The position numbers and the translations under genes were made by a program. 64,000 nt of DNA, from assembly GCA_030374765.1 (NCBI GenBank), contig JARGXX010000012.1, positions 558,001 through 622,000 of the forward strand, read 5' to 3'. Below are positions 40,894 to 52,899 of the stretch, in pieces. Origin of the DNA: Agarophyton chilense. Its lineage: Eukaryota; Rhodophyta; Florideophyceae; Gracilariales; Gracilariaceae. Numbering within the stretch: the stretch's first letter is position 1; each line of letters starts with the position of its first letter. The notes under the pieces were generated by a model. The model did not search any database and was not told the origin of the DNA. It saw only the letters and a program-made list of their open reading frames with translations.

Positions 40894-41685
40894 TTATGAG
40901 TAGAAGTAATCCGTTTTCACGGCGATGGCCGGAACGCCGGTGATGCACCGGCGGGACCGGGTGCCATACACGTGGCCACAGCGCCCGCGCGACACGTGGC
41001 CGCCAGATTGGGCCCTTTGTTAGACGGACATTTAGCAATTTAGGATAGACTTTATTTATTCTATTCTACGGTGACTACAGTACTTAGGCCGCCGGCCTCG
41101 CGGCCGCCGGTCCAGTAAAGTCTGCCCAACAAGGGTGATCTTGGTCTTCCAGATCTTGGCTCTGGGTCGAACCGCCTGCGCGGATATACAACTCCTTACG
41201 GAGGGATTTCCCGTGGTGCACGGCTTCCCAACCCCCTTGGACGTTCAAGCAGCCTTCGTGTGTTGGGTATCTATTCCCACTTTCGTGGTTCCGCCCGTGT
41301 ATACAGTTTGCTACACCCGGCAGTGCCGGCTATTCCCGAGTCCCCTCTCGCGACTCGTGGTCAACCTCGCCCTCTTGCCTCCGTTCCCATTTTCCTTCCC
41401 TTTTCCTCCCCTTCATTGGGCAATTCCCGCTCTTGCGGCTCGCACTGACACCTGTCGTGCTCGCCACTCTCGTGGGTTTTGCCTCCTAAGAGGATACGCA
41501 AGCACCGCTTCGGCGGATATTCTCGGCTTCTTTCAGCCTCCCTGCGCCCATCGCGACGGTTCGGCTCCGGCTTACACCCGGCATTGCGCGCCGATCCCTG
41601 GGAGGGCTCTACCGCGCCGGTTACCTCGTGAGAGGAAGATCCGGACGTCTTCGTAGGTTTTCCCCCTTAGGGGCATTGTCCTACA
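40894..41685 (+). mobile_element. Inverted partial LTR forming a palindrome with element 2
   Basis: The reverse complement of 40030-40821: both arms are 792 bp, and a 72-bp spacer (40822-40893, the first part of the 5' LTR) lies between. The copy lacks the first 72 bp of the LTR and ends CCTACA exactly where repeat R copy B begins. At some sites it agrees with the 5' LTR and at others with the 3' LTR of element 2. Confidence 0.9.
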
Positions 41686-41730
41686 CAGGCGACCAGAAAG
41701 TGACCGCTGGTTAGCAATTTATGTGTCCTC

Positions 41731-42120
41731 TTAATTCTCAACCTGCTCGACATCGATTTTCACAGTATTTATCGCATATCCACTGACTGTGAGACTCTCT
41801 TCTCTAGTAGACCATAGAGGTACATATTTGGGGTTGACTAGCGGCAGCTTCCTCCCTTTCGAAACATGATAGACCCAGAAGTTCTTAGAGGCGGCTCCAG
41901 CGAACAAGACTTTACCGTCGGCCGAGTTGGTAAATGCCCTAAACCGCCCTTTTCGATGTGCTGCTGTCCTTGCACCACGAACCCGTCCCAGAGCGGAGTC
42001 TCGAGCTCCGTCAATAGTGCCAGAGATAGAGGTTTTCTCAAGACCCCATACCCCTGATTTTTTCGATTCAAAGCTTTCGTATGGTTCCGAGTATGTACTT
42101 ATCATACCCTTGTACAACAC
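41731..42120 (-). CDS. R-borne ORF, propeller-like fragment (copy B)
   Basis: The longest version (129 codons) of the ORF annotated at 5241 in copy A; it continues past the point where copies A and F stop, with YVPLWSTREESLTVSGYAINTVKIDVEQVEN at the end. The extra length in this copy suggests it is closest to the ancestral reading. Family unknown. Confidence 0.3.
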   Translation of the reverse strand: MLYKGMISTYSEPYESFESKKSGVWGLEKTSISGTIDGARDSALGRVRGARTAAHRKGRFRAFTNSADGKVLFAGAASKNFWVYHVSKGRKLPLVNPKYVPLWSTREESLTVSGYAINTVKIDVEQVEN

Positions 42121-43453
42121 AAGTCACGCCACTGCCATCACTTTGTAGATTCAACAGTTTTCCTTTGGTAAAACTATCAAGATTCCCTCCTCCGCACACA
42201 AAAAATAGAGCAACTGTTTTATGTCACCCAAAACCCAAGGAGCAAATTACGATCGGCGGGATTTCTTGATATCGCAGAAAGAGAAATTTGATCTATGCAC
42301 AAGCGGTAATTACTGTTAAAAACGAATAAGTTTGAAAAAGACACACCACAATACCATTGTAAAACCACCGACAAAATGCTACAGAGTTGAGCCCTTATCA
42401 AATTGAATAGAGCAGGCATAACATCTGAACCCTTGGAATACTTTCTGGGACTTGTGCTTGGTCTAATTGCGATGAAGTTGGAGAGGTGGGATGGTCGTTA
42501 TCTGGATTTTCGAGCATGGTGCTTCCTGTTGGACAGTCTTGAGTGTTTTCCAAATCGAGATGCTATTTTCCACACTTCTTAGAGGGCTACGGGTCTTCGT
42601 CTGGCTCTTCTTGATCATCACTATTAAAGTTCGATACTATTTCTTTAAATGCGTTCATGAATTCGTCGTCGTCTGCAGAAGTTTCGTCGTCTTCCACAAC
42701 CTCCATCTCAATACGCTTGATGCGCAATCTTATTTGGATTTAGTCTTCTTTCAAGCACCTGGAGTCCCCAGGCACTTTCTGGTGATAAGAATTGCCATCT
42801 TGACGAGAGCGCATATTTGCAAAAATTGCCAAGTCCTCTCAGAGTGGCAGTCACTAACGTCATGATCGCAGTTTAGGCATCTAAAGTATTGGTTGTAGAT
42901 ATGGCAGCACCAGTAGCCAGAATGGAAACGGCTGTTGCAGGAGCAAGTGGAGACCGCATGGCTGAAGCGCCACGAGAAACTCATGCGATTAAACAGCACA
43001 GGAGCAGACAGGATTGTCACGGTGAGTTATCGACGGCAGTTAGATATAAGGGTATTGTTAGGTTTCATTGAAGGCCATAGAAAGGAGGTGGGAGCGACGG
43101 ACAGAGATGTGGTGAAAAACTGTCTCTATCGGGTGACAAATGCAAACGAATAGTAGGATAGGAGGCCGATAGCGGGTTGGGCTGAAACGAAGGCGGGCTA
43201 AAAATGACTTCTTTGGCTTTGCGTTGCGGAAGAAGTCATGTCAAGCGTTGAGGTGGTGGAGATTGGCGCTAAGGTGAGTAGTGGAAGAGCTGCTCTCGGC
43301 GATGGGTTTTTTAATTCGAGAACAGTGATTCTGAGTTAATTTTGGCGTTCAGGGCTATATAATGCTGGACGCTGATTATAGGTGTGCAGATTCTAGGACC
43401 GGATCATTCTTTAGCTCTAATTTTGCGCTAGGGCTCTGATTTCTATTGAGGGG

Positions 43454-44070
43454 TGTACTATTCTACGCATTCGGATAGCCTAATGCATCCTTTTTTTCAT
43501 GTAATTACGATGATACTCATAGAAGGCTGTGACGGCATGGATTGAGTTATGGAGTTATGAACGACGTACCGCGGAGGTTGAATGTTTCATGTGCGAGTTG
43601 GCTTGCAACGGCATATGTAGTGGAGAACAACGTGGACGGAAAGTCTACCCTTAGTAGACAGAATCTCGTTAAAGCCGATTACTCCATACTGTAGAGGGGC
43701 TAATTAGCTCACCAAGGTTGATATCTAGATATTAATTTGTAGCCCTCACCTCTGTGCATAGTACATATGGTAGAGAGGTGAGCGCCAACTCCAAAGTAAA
43801 GGAGACAACAAAGGGTTCAGAACTGACTTGTTCCTTGTTCAGAATTCCTTAACCGGAGGTCTGGAAAAGCTACAACAAGTAGTTGTTCGTGTAACGACGA
43901 CCGTAGTCTATCAACCACCCTCATTAGCGAGTGGAGCTTTACAACCTCCATCTTCAAACTCGCTAGTGTTGTTGCTCTATCACTCCGTTTGCCCTTCGCC
44001 GCAGGCACCCATGGCGGCAGTCCGAACGCTGTCGCAGGTGTTTGATCTCTCTGTTAGAGCGGATACTACA
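43454..44070 (+). mobile_element. Solo LTR of the element-3 family, inside R copy B
   Basis: Inverted counterpart of 3299-3907, TG...CA on this strand, 617 bp. Shared position with copy A shows it predates the R duplication. Confidence 0.75.
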
Positions 44071-47000
44071 GGTATAGAAATGGAAGACCCTCTTGGTCCT
44101 TTGTACAAGTGTGCTCCAGCATTTCTGGAACACTCTACATTTAAACGTCATATCCGTTAAAAGAGGAAGCGGACACAACACGGATGGTTACAACACAAGG
44201 CGAGCCAAATAGTAGATACGCTCTCGAGATTGCCAGCTCAGAATAATACAAAGAAAAGATGTCAAAGAAAGAGGACAGAAAAAGAAAGCGTAATTGGCAG
44301 AGCGTGTGAATGATAAAGTGATCAATATATCTGTCTCAGGAAGATGCAACGGTAAAGAGATGTGATGTAAAAAAATGAAATATGTAAAGGCCTATAGCAC
44401 GATGTAAAGACTGGCTGTATTTACCGCAACTGTTCTAGAAAACAGTATTGGTCTTCTTTCTGACGCTGGTCCGATGACTAAGAGTTTTAAAATGAACTAG
44501 GAGATCCAATGCTTTGGGAAACTTGATATCCCATACACGGCACCAGACGACGGTGTCTTTGTAATAAGCTCGTCGTAACGCGTTTTGACGAGTACGACAG
44601 CTTTGGTGAACCTTCAATTGTCGCTGACTCTGCACGTTGATGCTTCGGACGGTACAGCGCCTCAAGGAGACCTCACGAGACGGAGGATGGCGGCGACGCT
44701 TTTCAAGTTGAGTAACAACCCGAAAAAGAAAAGAAAGGAGGGGGGGTTCCTAAGAAGTTCGGGAGAAGATGAAGAATCCGTGTTGGATGTTGCTTCCTCA
44801 GTGAGTCTGACGGCCTCCACTCCCGAATCGGAGCTTCCCACAGGTGAGTATTCGCTCAGTGTTATCCCAGACGCTGGCCCTATATAAAAGACAGAAAGAA
44901 CTTAGTACTCACACACAATACCACAAGACCAGTGAGAATCACTTACTCTTGAACGAGTGCCCAATGGACGTAAGTTGTGAGCCTTCCGCCGTACCACGCG
45001 GTTCTGTTAACAACAGGAGGTGCTAAACAGTTCCACATGAGTGACGGGTTCGTAGAATGAATCGACGCAGCTGCGATGGAGAGCGGACCCAACCCCCAAG
45101 TAAAGAAAGAAAGAGGCGAAAGGATGGTGGCAAGAGAGGCACAGACTGTGCTAAGGGATTTTTTGGTTGCCAAATGAGAGACTGTGTTGAGACGCTTTGG
45201 TCGAGCTGAGTTGACTAGGAATGGTAAGAGCAGGCAGAGGCCGGCCATACAAAGACCATTTGGAGGCAGGCCGGTGCGAAAATTTTTGCGGCTTCCGGTC
45301 CGGCAGCGACCAGCCGGTCTCTAATTGAGCCAGAATTCGTGCGGTTTCCAGTCCAGAACCGGCCCGCCTGTCTCTTACTGTGCTCTTTACTCAACGCAGA
45401 ACCCATTAGGGTGGCGTCTCAAACTTGTCGTGCTCAGGTGCTGGCATGACCTTGCGTTGCCAACTCAGTGGTGTGAATTTGTATGGAGAAGAAAGCAGTC
45501 GTCCAAATAAATCAGAGGCTTCCTAGCTGCAATCGATATGATTTGATTATTAATTACTTGCCCAACTTATCTTTAACGCCTCCTCTTCGGATACTTCTTC
45601 CATCTGTTCCATCATGCGCCGCGATGCATAAACACTCATATTGCTTTTGCGGTGCATTCCATCGGAAGCTCGCATCGTGGAGGATAACAAAATGTCTGGC
45701 GAATCACGAAGCGCCACGAAAGCTCCGGATGCGGGCCACCCTGCGGTGTCGGAGTTGCAGGTGGCGGCGAATGAGGAGGCCGGCGAGATGCTGCAGGCCG
45801 CGGCAATTGGCGGACCTGTCATGAATAAGTACATGGAGGAAGTTTTGGTTGCACGTGCCGTGGCCGTATCTCCGTGGGCTCCTAGATGAAATGGCTTTCA
45901 CTGAAAGTGCGCGTGACGTCGACTGCTTCAAAGTGGATGGCGTTATTACTGTTCGTCACTTGGCGCTTGACTTCGTAACCACCTTCAGCTTCTTATTCGT
46001 ATAATAAAAGGTTTCATATATGCATTCATGGTTTTTATTTTCCTCGTTTTGTTTTGTTTTGTTTTCGTTTTTTTAGTTATTTTGAGGTGATTTGTACAAG
46101 TATTCATGTCACTCTACTCATTTTGCGACTAAAACATCGCCAGTATTTGAAAACTTGGCTATTCGTACAAACGTATAGTGCGGCAAGCGAAGGAATTCTT
46201 TTACAAGTACGCGCCGTGGCTCCATCGGATAGGAATGACTACGACACGGGCCAAACGGATAGTTGACAGGCGGTTCCCAGCATTGCTGGACCGTTTACTT
46301 ATTTACTTTAGTATTTTAGACGGGTGTAGAGAGACATACTAAATTAATTAATACTATAAAGTGTCTCTACGACACAGCCAAGATACCAAGTAAACTACCC
46401 AGCCAAGAGTTCTTGGCTCCAGACTTACTCTTCTACGCAAGTACTCACAATTCCTCGAGTTTATTCCGCGTATCCTACGCCTTTTCTATCGGCCTTCCTT
46501 CAAATAGATTTTCCCCCACACTGTCGTCGGCTCGTTCTGCTCATAGTCTGTAGGATTGTTATCCTAGTATTGGTTTTTTCTATATTTTTTGTTGTTTCTC
46601 TTCCGTTAGTCTACCCCACTCTGTTTGTTTTTTCCATTCTCGTAGGTGGTTATTCATTTTTTGTGGAATTGACACACTCTTGACACTTTTTTTGTTGCCG
46701 TCACTACTATTTTGAATTGGTAATCTTATAGAAGAATAACTCACACACGTTCCGTCGATTATAACAATTTTTTTTATACTCTCTCGGTTGGTGATGAAGT
46801 CAAAAATCGTACTTAAACTACAACTTGCGAGTTCTTTTCCAAAGAAACTGCGTTCCCTGACTTAACCCCTTCAAGGGAAGATACGATCATCTTCGTGACT
46901 GCTTTTTCTCACGTCATTGCACCGTAAATGTGGTTTCTAGACTGAGGGTCTGTCTTAACAGGCGTGAACAATAGCGAAACGGCCAAATCGAAGCAGTTCA

Positions 47001-47379
47001 TTGGTTGCAACCGAACAAATGTGATAGTCTGTGATTACGATACGAGTAAGTTAATGCGCCCCAGAGCTTTAAGCAAACTGGACATTCGCGGTGCTTCCTA
47101 CCCACTTCCTGTTTCTTACAGATAGACTTGGCCCTCAATTTTTGATGTGCATCATGTGTAATAAGCTCATTTGAAAACATTTGAATTTTTTAATCGAAAT
47201 TTGACCAAAGAGCATTCCAGTTGAATGACAGTACCTTCGAATTCAATTTTGCTTTTCACACGCATATAACTATATATTGTTCTACACTTTGTAAATCTGC
47301 CAATATTTGGGATCTCCTCCGTCCCTGCTCTCCCTCGAAGTACGATTTCACGGCAATTTCGTTGAATCTTTTTTTCATG

Positions 47380-48044
47380 AATCACAGCAAAACGTTCAAC
47401 CTTCAAGCACTTTTTGGCGCGGTCCACGAAAGCATGCGGCCACCATCCCGCTTATTGCGGAATCGCGATCGGGTCAGCTCCCAACACCAGCATCTGCTGC
47501 TGGTATCGGTTTTTACATTGCCTTACATGCATCGCGTCCTTCTTAACCAACAGCTCATCAATCGGCGGGGACTGTAATTCTCTAAAATAAACCGTCATGG
47601 TTAGAAGAAGGCCAACTAAAAAGACTTAAATCTCTTCTATTAACAAAGAAAGTAAAGAATTAGAAGCGTTATTCGAATGGCTGGAACTTAGTCATTCGAA
47701 ACAAGACAAAAGCAGAACTTCTGTCACATCTTCGGATCTTCGTACATACGGGAAGCTTCAGCGTGGCAACGATTACATGCTGCTTTAATCGTAAGAAGGA
47801 GTTCAAAGAGTTTTTCAGATATGATAAGAAGGCCCTAACGAATCGCGACTTGTTTACGGAACTCCCAACTGTCAACTATGTAATGAAAAAGCTCCATTAT
47901 ATGGATAAGTAACGAATATCAGAAGCCATTTTCCGCTGAAAGAAGTTGCTTGGAACAGGAAGGAAGGAATAAAGCCCGGTCATTAATAATGCAAACGGGG
48001 CACAAGCTCCCCCGCCTTTTAAGTCAAACGAATTCGCTCATTTA
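47380..48044. other. Unassigned stretch between R copy B and element 3
   Basis: Its first part may still be R (the matching part of copy A would lie before the window). Short ORFs only; none recognised. Confidence 0.4.
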
Positions 48045-48633
48045 TGAGAGTAGTATCTGCGACATCGTTCGAACTGCCGCCAATGGTGCTTGCATCGAAG
48101 GGAAAAGGGAGGGAAAGAGCAACAATACTAGCGAGCTAGAAGATGGAGGTTGTAAAATCCAACTCGCTCATGAGGGTGTTTGATAGACTACGGTCGTTGT
48201 TGAATGGACAAACACTTGTTGTAGTTTTTCTGGATCTCCGGTTAAAGAATCCTGAACAAGGAACAAGTCAGTTGTGAACCCGTTGTTGTCTCCTTTACTT
48301 TGGAGTTGGCGCTTACCTCTGTACCACATTTATTGTGCACAGAGGTGAGGGCAACAAATTAGTATCTAGATATTAACCTTGGTTAGCGAATTAGCCCATC
48401 TAAAGTATAGGGTACTCGGCTCTCATGAGCTGCCGTCTACGAAGGGTAGACTTGCCTTCCACGTGGATATTCACTACATATGCCGTTGCAAGCCAACTCG
48501 CAGGTGAGACATATAACATCTACAGAACGCCGTTCATAACTCAAACCATGCCGTCACAGCCTTCTATGGGTATCATCGTACTTAGACGAAAAAATTGATG
48601 CGTCGGCTATCCGAATGCGTAGAATACTATACA
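48045..48633 (-). repeat. 3' LTR of element 3
   Basis: Aligns with 58131-58737, 3299-3907 and 43454-44070. Inward boundary ...CTATACA followed by a C/T run that is the purine tract on the element's strand. The outer edge is approximate. Confidence 0.7.
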
Positions 48634-48676
48634 TCCCCTTCGTTAAGCGCGAAGTCTGGGCGACGCAAGACGTCTT

Positions 48677-48683
48677 TATATAA
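48677..48683 (+). promoter_or_regulatory. TATA-like box upstream of the element 3 antisense gene
   Basis: TATATAA lies 44 bp inside the 3' LTR and about 120 bp before the first ATG of the antisense gene region, in the same relative place as the box in element 1. Confidence 0.4.
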
Positions 48684-48799
48684 TCCACCAGGATAATGCA
48701 TCGGTCTTCCAAAATTTTCTCGTGTCCACGAACGCATTCCAATAAAAAAGTTCAACACGCCCTTAGGCGATTCAAAGCACTCTGGTTCCATTCATTCAT

Positions 48800-50400
48800 C
48801 GATGAACCGCAATGCTCTGTATGACTCCAACAATGGGGATGCGCCACCGAACGGGGCTTAAGCCATCAGTGGTTTCAACTTGCAGTCCGCTATTCCGTCT
48901 GCGTGTCGATCGGGTCCGGCTCCGCGCGACGGATTTCATTCTCTGCCGTTGAGAACTTTTGCCTCTGGTGAGATGACGAACGCGGATTACGTATCTTCGG
49001 CCGGTATCATTCGAGCTCCATCTCGTCGGGCTCAACGCAGTTTCCCGCATCCAGCGGGTTTGGTCGAACGAGATCCTCTCAACTATGCGGATCTTTTTGC
49101 TCAAGCTCCCTGGACCGACCCAGTTGCTCTTCGCGATGACGCGTTGATCGGAAAATTCCTCTTTAGTGGGTACCTTCCCGATGGTCTACCGCATATCGCG
49201 ATTCATAGTCCTAATTGGACGATCCACCGTACCTTGTCGGACATCGCAATTGCGCGATATACCAATGAAAGTAGGGGCGAAGCCCGAACTTGGATCACTA
49301 TGATGATTTACCAGCGCCTGCACCGCTTTATCAGCACGGTCGTTCTCACCGAAGATTTGAACCTGGATACATGGATGGCTCGTACCAATACAGAAGGATA
49401 CTTGTATATCGAGGCATTATGAGAATTCGATGTCGACGAGTGGCGCGGCAAATGCCTGTGCGCGACGCAGAACTTTGCTTCGGCCAACCATTGCTTGGAG
49501 CAGATCTACGTTTCCCCCACTAGCGAGATATTTCCGATTGGGACGCTATGTAGCGATTACCAAACATTGGGCGGCAATGGAGAGTTCTCGTGGACATCCT
49601 GTGGTGCTCCGTCCTGCCATAACCTGTATTGGTTCTGCCCTGATCGACCACCCATTCTCGGGGTTCTGGACGGTATTGTTCTCCAAGTTTATTGCCAAGA
49701 TGGCAGTCTATATCCTCTGGGATGCATACGAAACCTTTCGTGTGTGGTACATGTCTCCCACTGCTCGAAGATATGCTAGACAGCTCGACATTTCCCTCGT
49801 GTTGAGGTCACGGGACAATTACGACGAGTTCTCGTCCTTGGTGAACTTGAGTCACAGTATGGACTGGAACGGAATTCCTTTGGAGCATTCAGCGAGAGGC
49901 ACACGGCTGCGACAACGAGACCACTCGCCAGGCCACACAGTGAGTGCTGGAGACATTGTATGGTACAACCCCTGGACTCGCCAGATAATCCTGTGTAATG
50001 AGGCTCGTGATTTTCTTTCGAATCCCACGGAGCTCCATTTAAATCAACGTACGGGTTCTGTCTATGAATGAATACCTCCTGAATTCGTGAATGAAAAGAA
50101 TGAAGAAGCTCCGGGTGCTGATGAAGATATCGATTTCGAGAATGAGCCCGAGCTACAGAGTACTACGGCTGCCGTGGTTAATTCGCTTTTCATGGCTTCT
50201 GACCCCGTGGCGGCTTCAAGTTCTCCACCTGCGTATTATCATGGGTTCTCCGAGCTACCGAATGATGTGGGGTAACCTGCCGTGGGTCTCTTGAGGCAAT
50301 TTCTCTTGGATGCAGGCTTTCCCGAAGCCCAGTTGCAGGGATACCGTGATGAGCTTCGTGCAATGCTGCATCATCATTTTGTTAACCTCAATAGTTTCTA
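48800..50400 (+). CDS. Element 3 antisense gene (broken copy)
   Basis: Shares ordered blocks with the intact gene of element 2: APWTDPVALRDDALIGKF, YLPDGLP, NESRGEA, a FRLGRYVAITKHWAAMESSRGH segment matching the WW block, GSALIDHPFSGFWTVLFSKF, FRVWYMSPTARRYARQLD, MDWNGIPLEHS, a Glu/Asp-rich segment, and a C-terminal LLRQFLLDAGFPEAQLQGYRDELRAM helix matching the element 2 tail. Broken in several places. Its recognisable similarity despite the age of element 3 shows that the antisense gene was part of the common ancestor. Confidence 0.75.
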
Positions 50401-50657
50401 GATCTCGTCTACACCTTTGAGGTGACCTCGTACAACTGCTACTCCTGCCTTCGTTCTTCCACGTTTTCGTAAACCAAATGCTTCTTCTCGCTTTCTCGAG
50501 TGTTTTGATTTTCAGATTCTTTCTTCATGGTCCTCACTTCCCCTGAAATGGAACTGAGTTACTAGTGGTTCCGCGATAGTGCGTCCAAGGAACATGTTAC
50601 TGCGGTATCGACCTATCCAAGGAGAGATTGTCAAATGCGATGATGAGAACGCACGAC

Positions 50658-51029
50658 CTACAAACGCGAAATATGCGTAATAGGCTTCCAAATATCCGCT
50701 CCAGGAGTAAAACCATTCCAACGGACGCGATACAGTAGTTCGTGTGATTCTTCGCCCTCTACGTGATCTATAATTTGTTCCATGACGTACTCCTTGGAAT
50801 TTTCCAACACAACGGCGGATGGCGCGAGACTCCTGTCCACCTGTTTGTAACTCCTGGTACTAGGCCGGGAGAGTTCCATGCGGGATGGCACGACGTTATC
50901 GTTTTTTTGAATCTCCGGAGATGTTACTTGGGAACTCCCTGCCTTTTCAGGATTAATATGAGTAGTCTGCTGGGGTAGCTCAGGGTGCAGTTCTGCAACT
51001 ACGGTGCTGCTTTCGGCTTCTGATTCCAT
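50658..51029 (-). CDS. Element 3 chromodomain region
   Basis: A minus-strand ORF ending with KEYVMEQIIDHVEGEESHELLYRVRWNGFTPGADIWKPITHISRL in sense (shown as two motifs: YVMEQIIDHV and YRVRWNGF), the chromodomain pattern. It follows a Ser/Thr-rich linker as in elements 1 and 2. Confidence 0.75.
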   Translation of the reverse strand: MESEAESSTVVAELHPELPQQTTHINPEKAGSSQVTSPEIQKNDNVVPSRMELSRPSTRSYKQVDRSLAPSAVVLENSKEYVMEQIIDHVEGEESHELLYRVRWNGFTPGADIWKPITHISRL

Positions 51030-51499
51030 ACTCGTTAGATCTACTCTTACCCTTTTTTCTTCACGTTCTGTGATCCCTCGGCCCTTCTTAGAGTTCTAAG
51101 CCACACGGGCCATCTTTTCCGAAGGTTTGGGCGAAGATGTATCCACCACTACTTGAAGTGTATTTTCAAATTCTCCTTCGTCCCCACTGTTGGTTGACAA
51201 GCGCCATGGATCGGCGAATTGTATCCGGCTTGTAAGTTGGCCTTGAACGGGTAACGGCGCATTTGTAGTCGGTTCGTTTGAACGGGTAACGACGCATTTG
51301 TAGTCGCTTCGGAACCAGATATGACCGGGCCAAAATTAAAACTATCCCTCTTGCCCTCAGGTACTTTAGAGCGCTGGCTTGTGCCACGGAGCGTGTCCCG
51401 TCTCTTCGGAGAAATGCCGTCATTGATTACCGTTCCTGCACTCGGCCGGAGGTTACAGACCTTTTCAGAGTCGTGTGCCACTGGCAACGGGCTGTACTG

Positions 51500-52560
51500 T
51501 GAGTCTACGGGTTGCTCCCGATCTTGCTATTCTGCAATGCTTCCTCTCCTAGCTCCTTGGACTTTTGTGTTCGGTTCTGGTGCGGTCTCAACGCGATCGT
51601 GCGAAAATTGTTCGACGACTTTTCCTGGCTTCGGGACCACAGTGTCATTTGTGACGTCTATTACCCGGTAAGATCCAGATGCTACCGGGAGCAACTTGTG
51701 ACGCGGTCCATTCTGCTTTTCAGGTCTTTGCACGCCAACAAAAGCGTATCCTACTACCTGGAGATTTGACACTTGTCTTTGCCTACGGACGTACTACTTA
51801 CGTTTCTAACCAGCTAGCGTTTTCCCCAACTCCCGAGCTGCTTGCTGTGTTCTTGACTTTACGTCTTCTCTCCATTTCAGATGGTTCTTCGACGGTATCG
51901 GCTTCTCTTCGTCAACTTCAGGCAACATCAATGGAAACGGGGAGGGCTACGTGAGATCACGAGATCGAATGGAGTCGCCTTTGTAGACGTATGCAAGTTC
52001 GTGTTGTACGCATAACAGAGTGTGTCGGTGTACATGTACCATTCCTTCGGGTGATCTTCGATGTAGTGGCGAAGAGCGGCTAGTAACGTGCGCGTGTAGC
52101 ATTACACTTGACCATTACACTGAGGGTTGTAGGTTGTGGTGAACACTTTCTTCATGCCAATTATTCTGCACACATTTTGAAAGAACTTAGGAATAAACTG
52201 CTTCACATTATCTGATAACACAATCTTCTGCGGTCTGTATACATACACCGATTTTATGGGGAACGCTTGAGCTATTGCCGAGGCAGTTGTCCTTTCCGGC
52301 GGTACAGTACGTACGAGTTTCGAGAATCGATCGGTACTTCCCAATAGATAGCGTTTTGTTCTTTTGGAACGAATTAGCTCTACAAGTATGTCGATACTAA
52401 CGACCTGTAAAGGTGCCTTCGCCAGAAATAGGGTCATCTTCTTCCTCTTCTTATAGAGTTTAACGCGATTCATCGCGCACGTTCGGCATGGTCTCACCAT
52501 CGCATGGCAGTCCATTGCCATGGTTGGCCAATTAGAGTCCCTCCTAAAATTCATGAACAG
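51500..52560 (-). CDS. Element 3 integrase region (decayed)
   Basis: Blocks for the zinc-binding segment end (MVRPCRTCAMNRVKL), catalytic core (VSIDILVEL, LSDNVKQFIPKFF, YNPQCNGQV) and a C-terminal SGSYRVIDVTNDTVV module appear in the right order on the minus strand. Only fragments remain open. Confidence 0.8.
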
Positions 52561-52899
52561 TTTCGTTTCCCCTGGGTGTCCAGATAGCTTTGCATAATGA
52601 GCTAAATAGAGTACACAACTTTCAAAGCGTGCGGACCCACGATATTATCATGATTCTCGACATGTCTAAGTAAGGTAACTCGTGAATCGAACGAAAAGGA
52701 TAGATTCTCCCCCCCGCCAAGACGAGAGCTTTTTGCTGCAGAGAAAATTATCGGTGAGATGCTCAATAAGGAGCTCATTTATCGAGATATGGTCTAGTTT
52801 ATCAGGCGGTTCCGTTCCGTGGATGGATATTAGAGGGTTCAAAGGGAACTAATATCCTTTTCTTCTTGATATGCGAGTTCCTCGTCATTGTTTTTCATC

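Larger units (their letters stand above)
41686..47379 (-). repeat. Long repeat R, copy B (right arm of inverted pair)
   Basis: Reverse complement of 5674-1, near-identical throughout including the solo LTR and all short ORFs. It lacks the last 215 bp of R as seen in copy A; the inverted LTR starts there instead. Some single-base variants are shared with copy F rather than A. It may run beyond 47379, since copy A is cut by the window edge. Confidence 0.88.
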
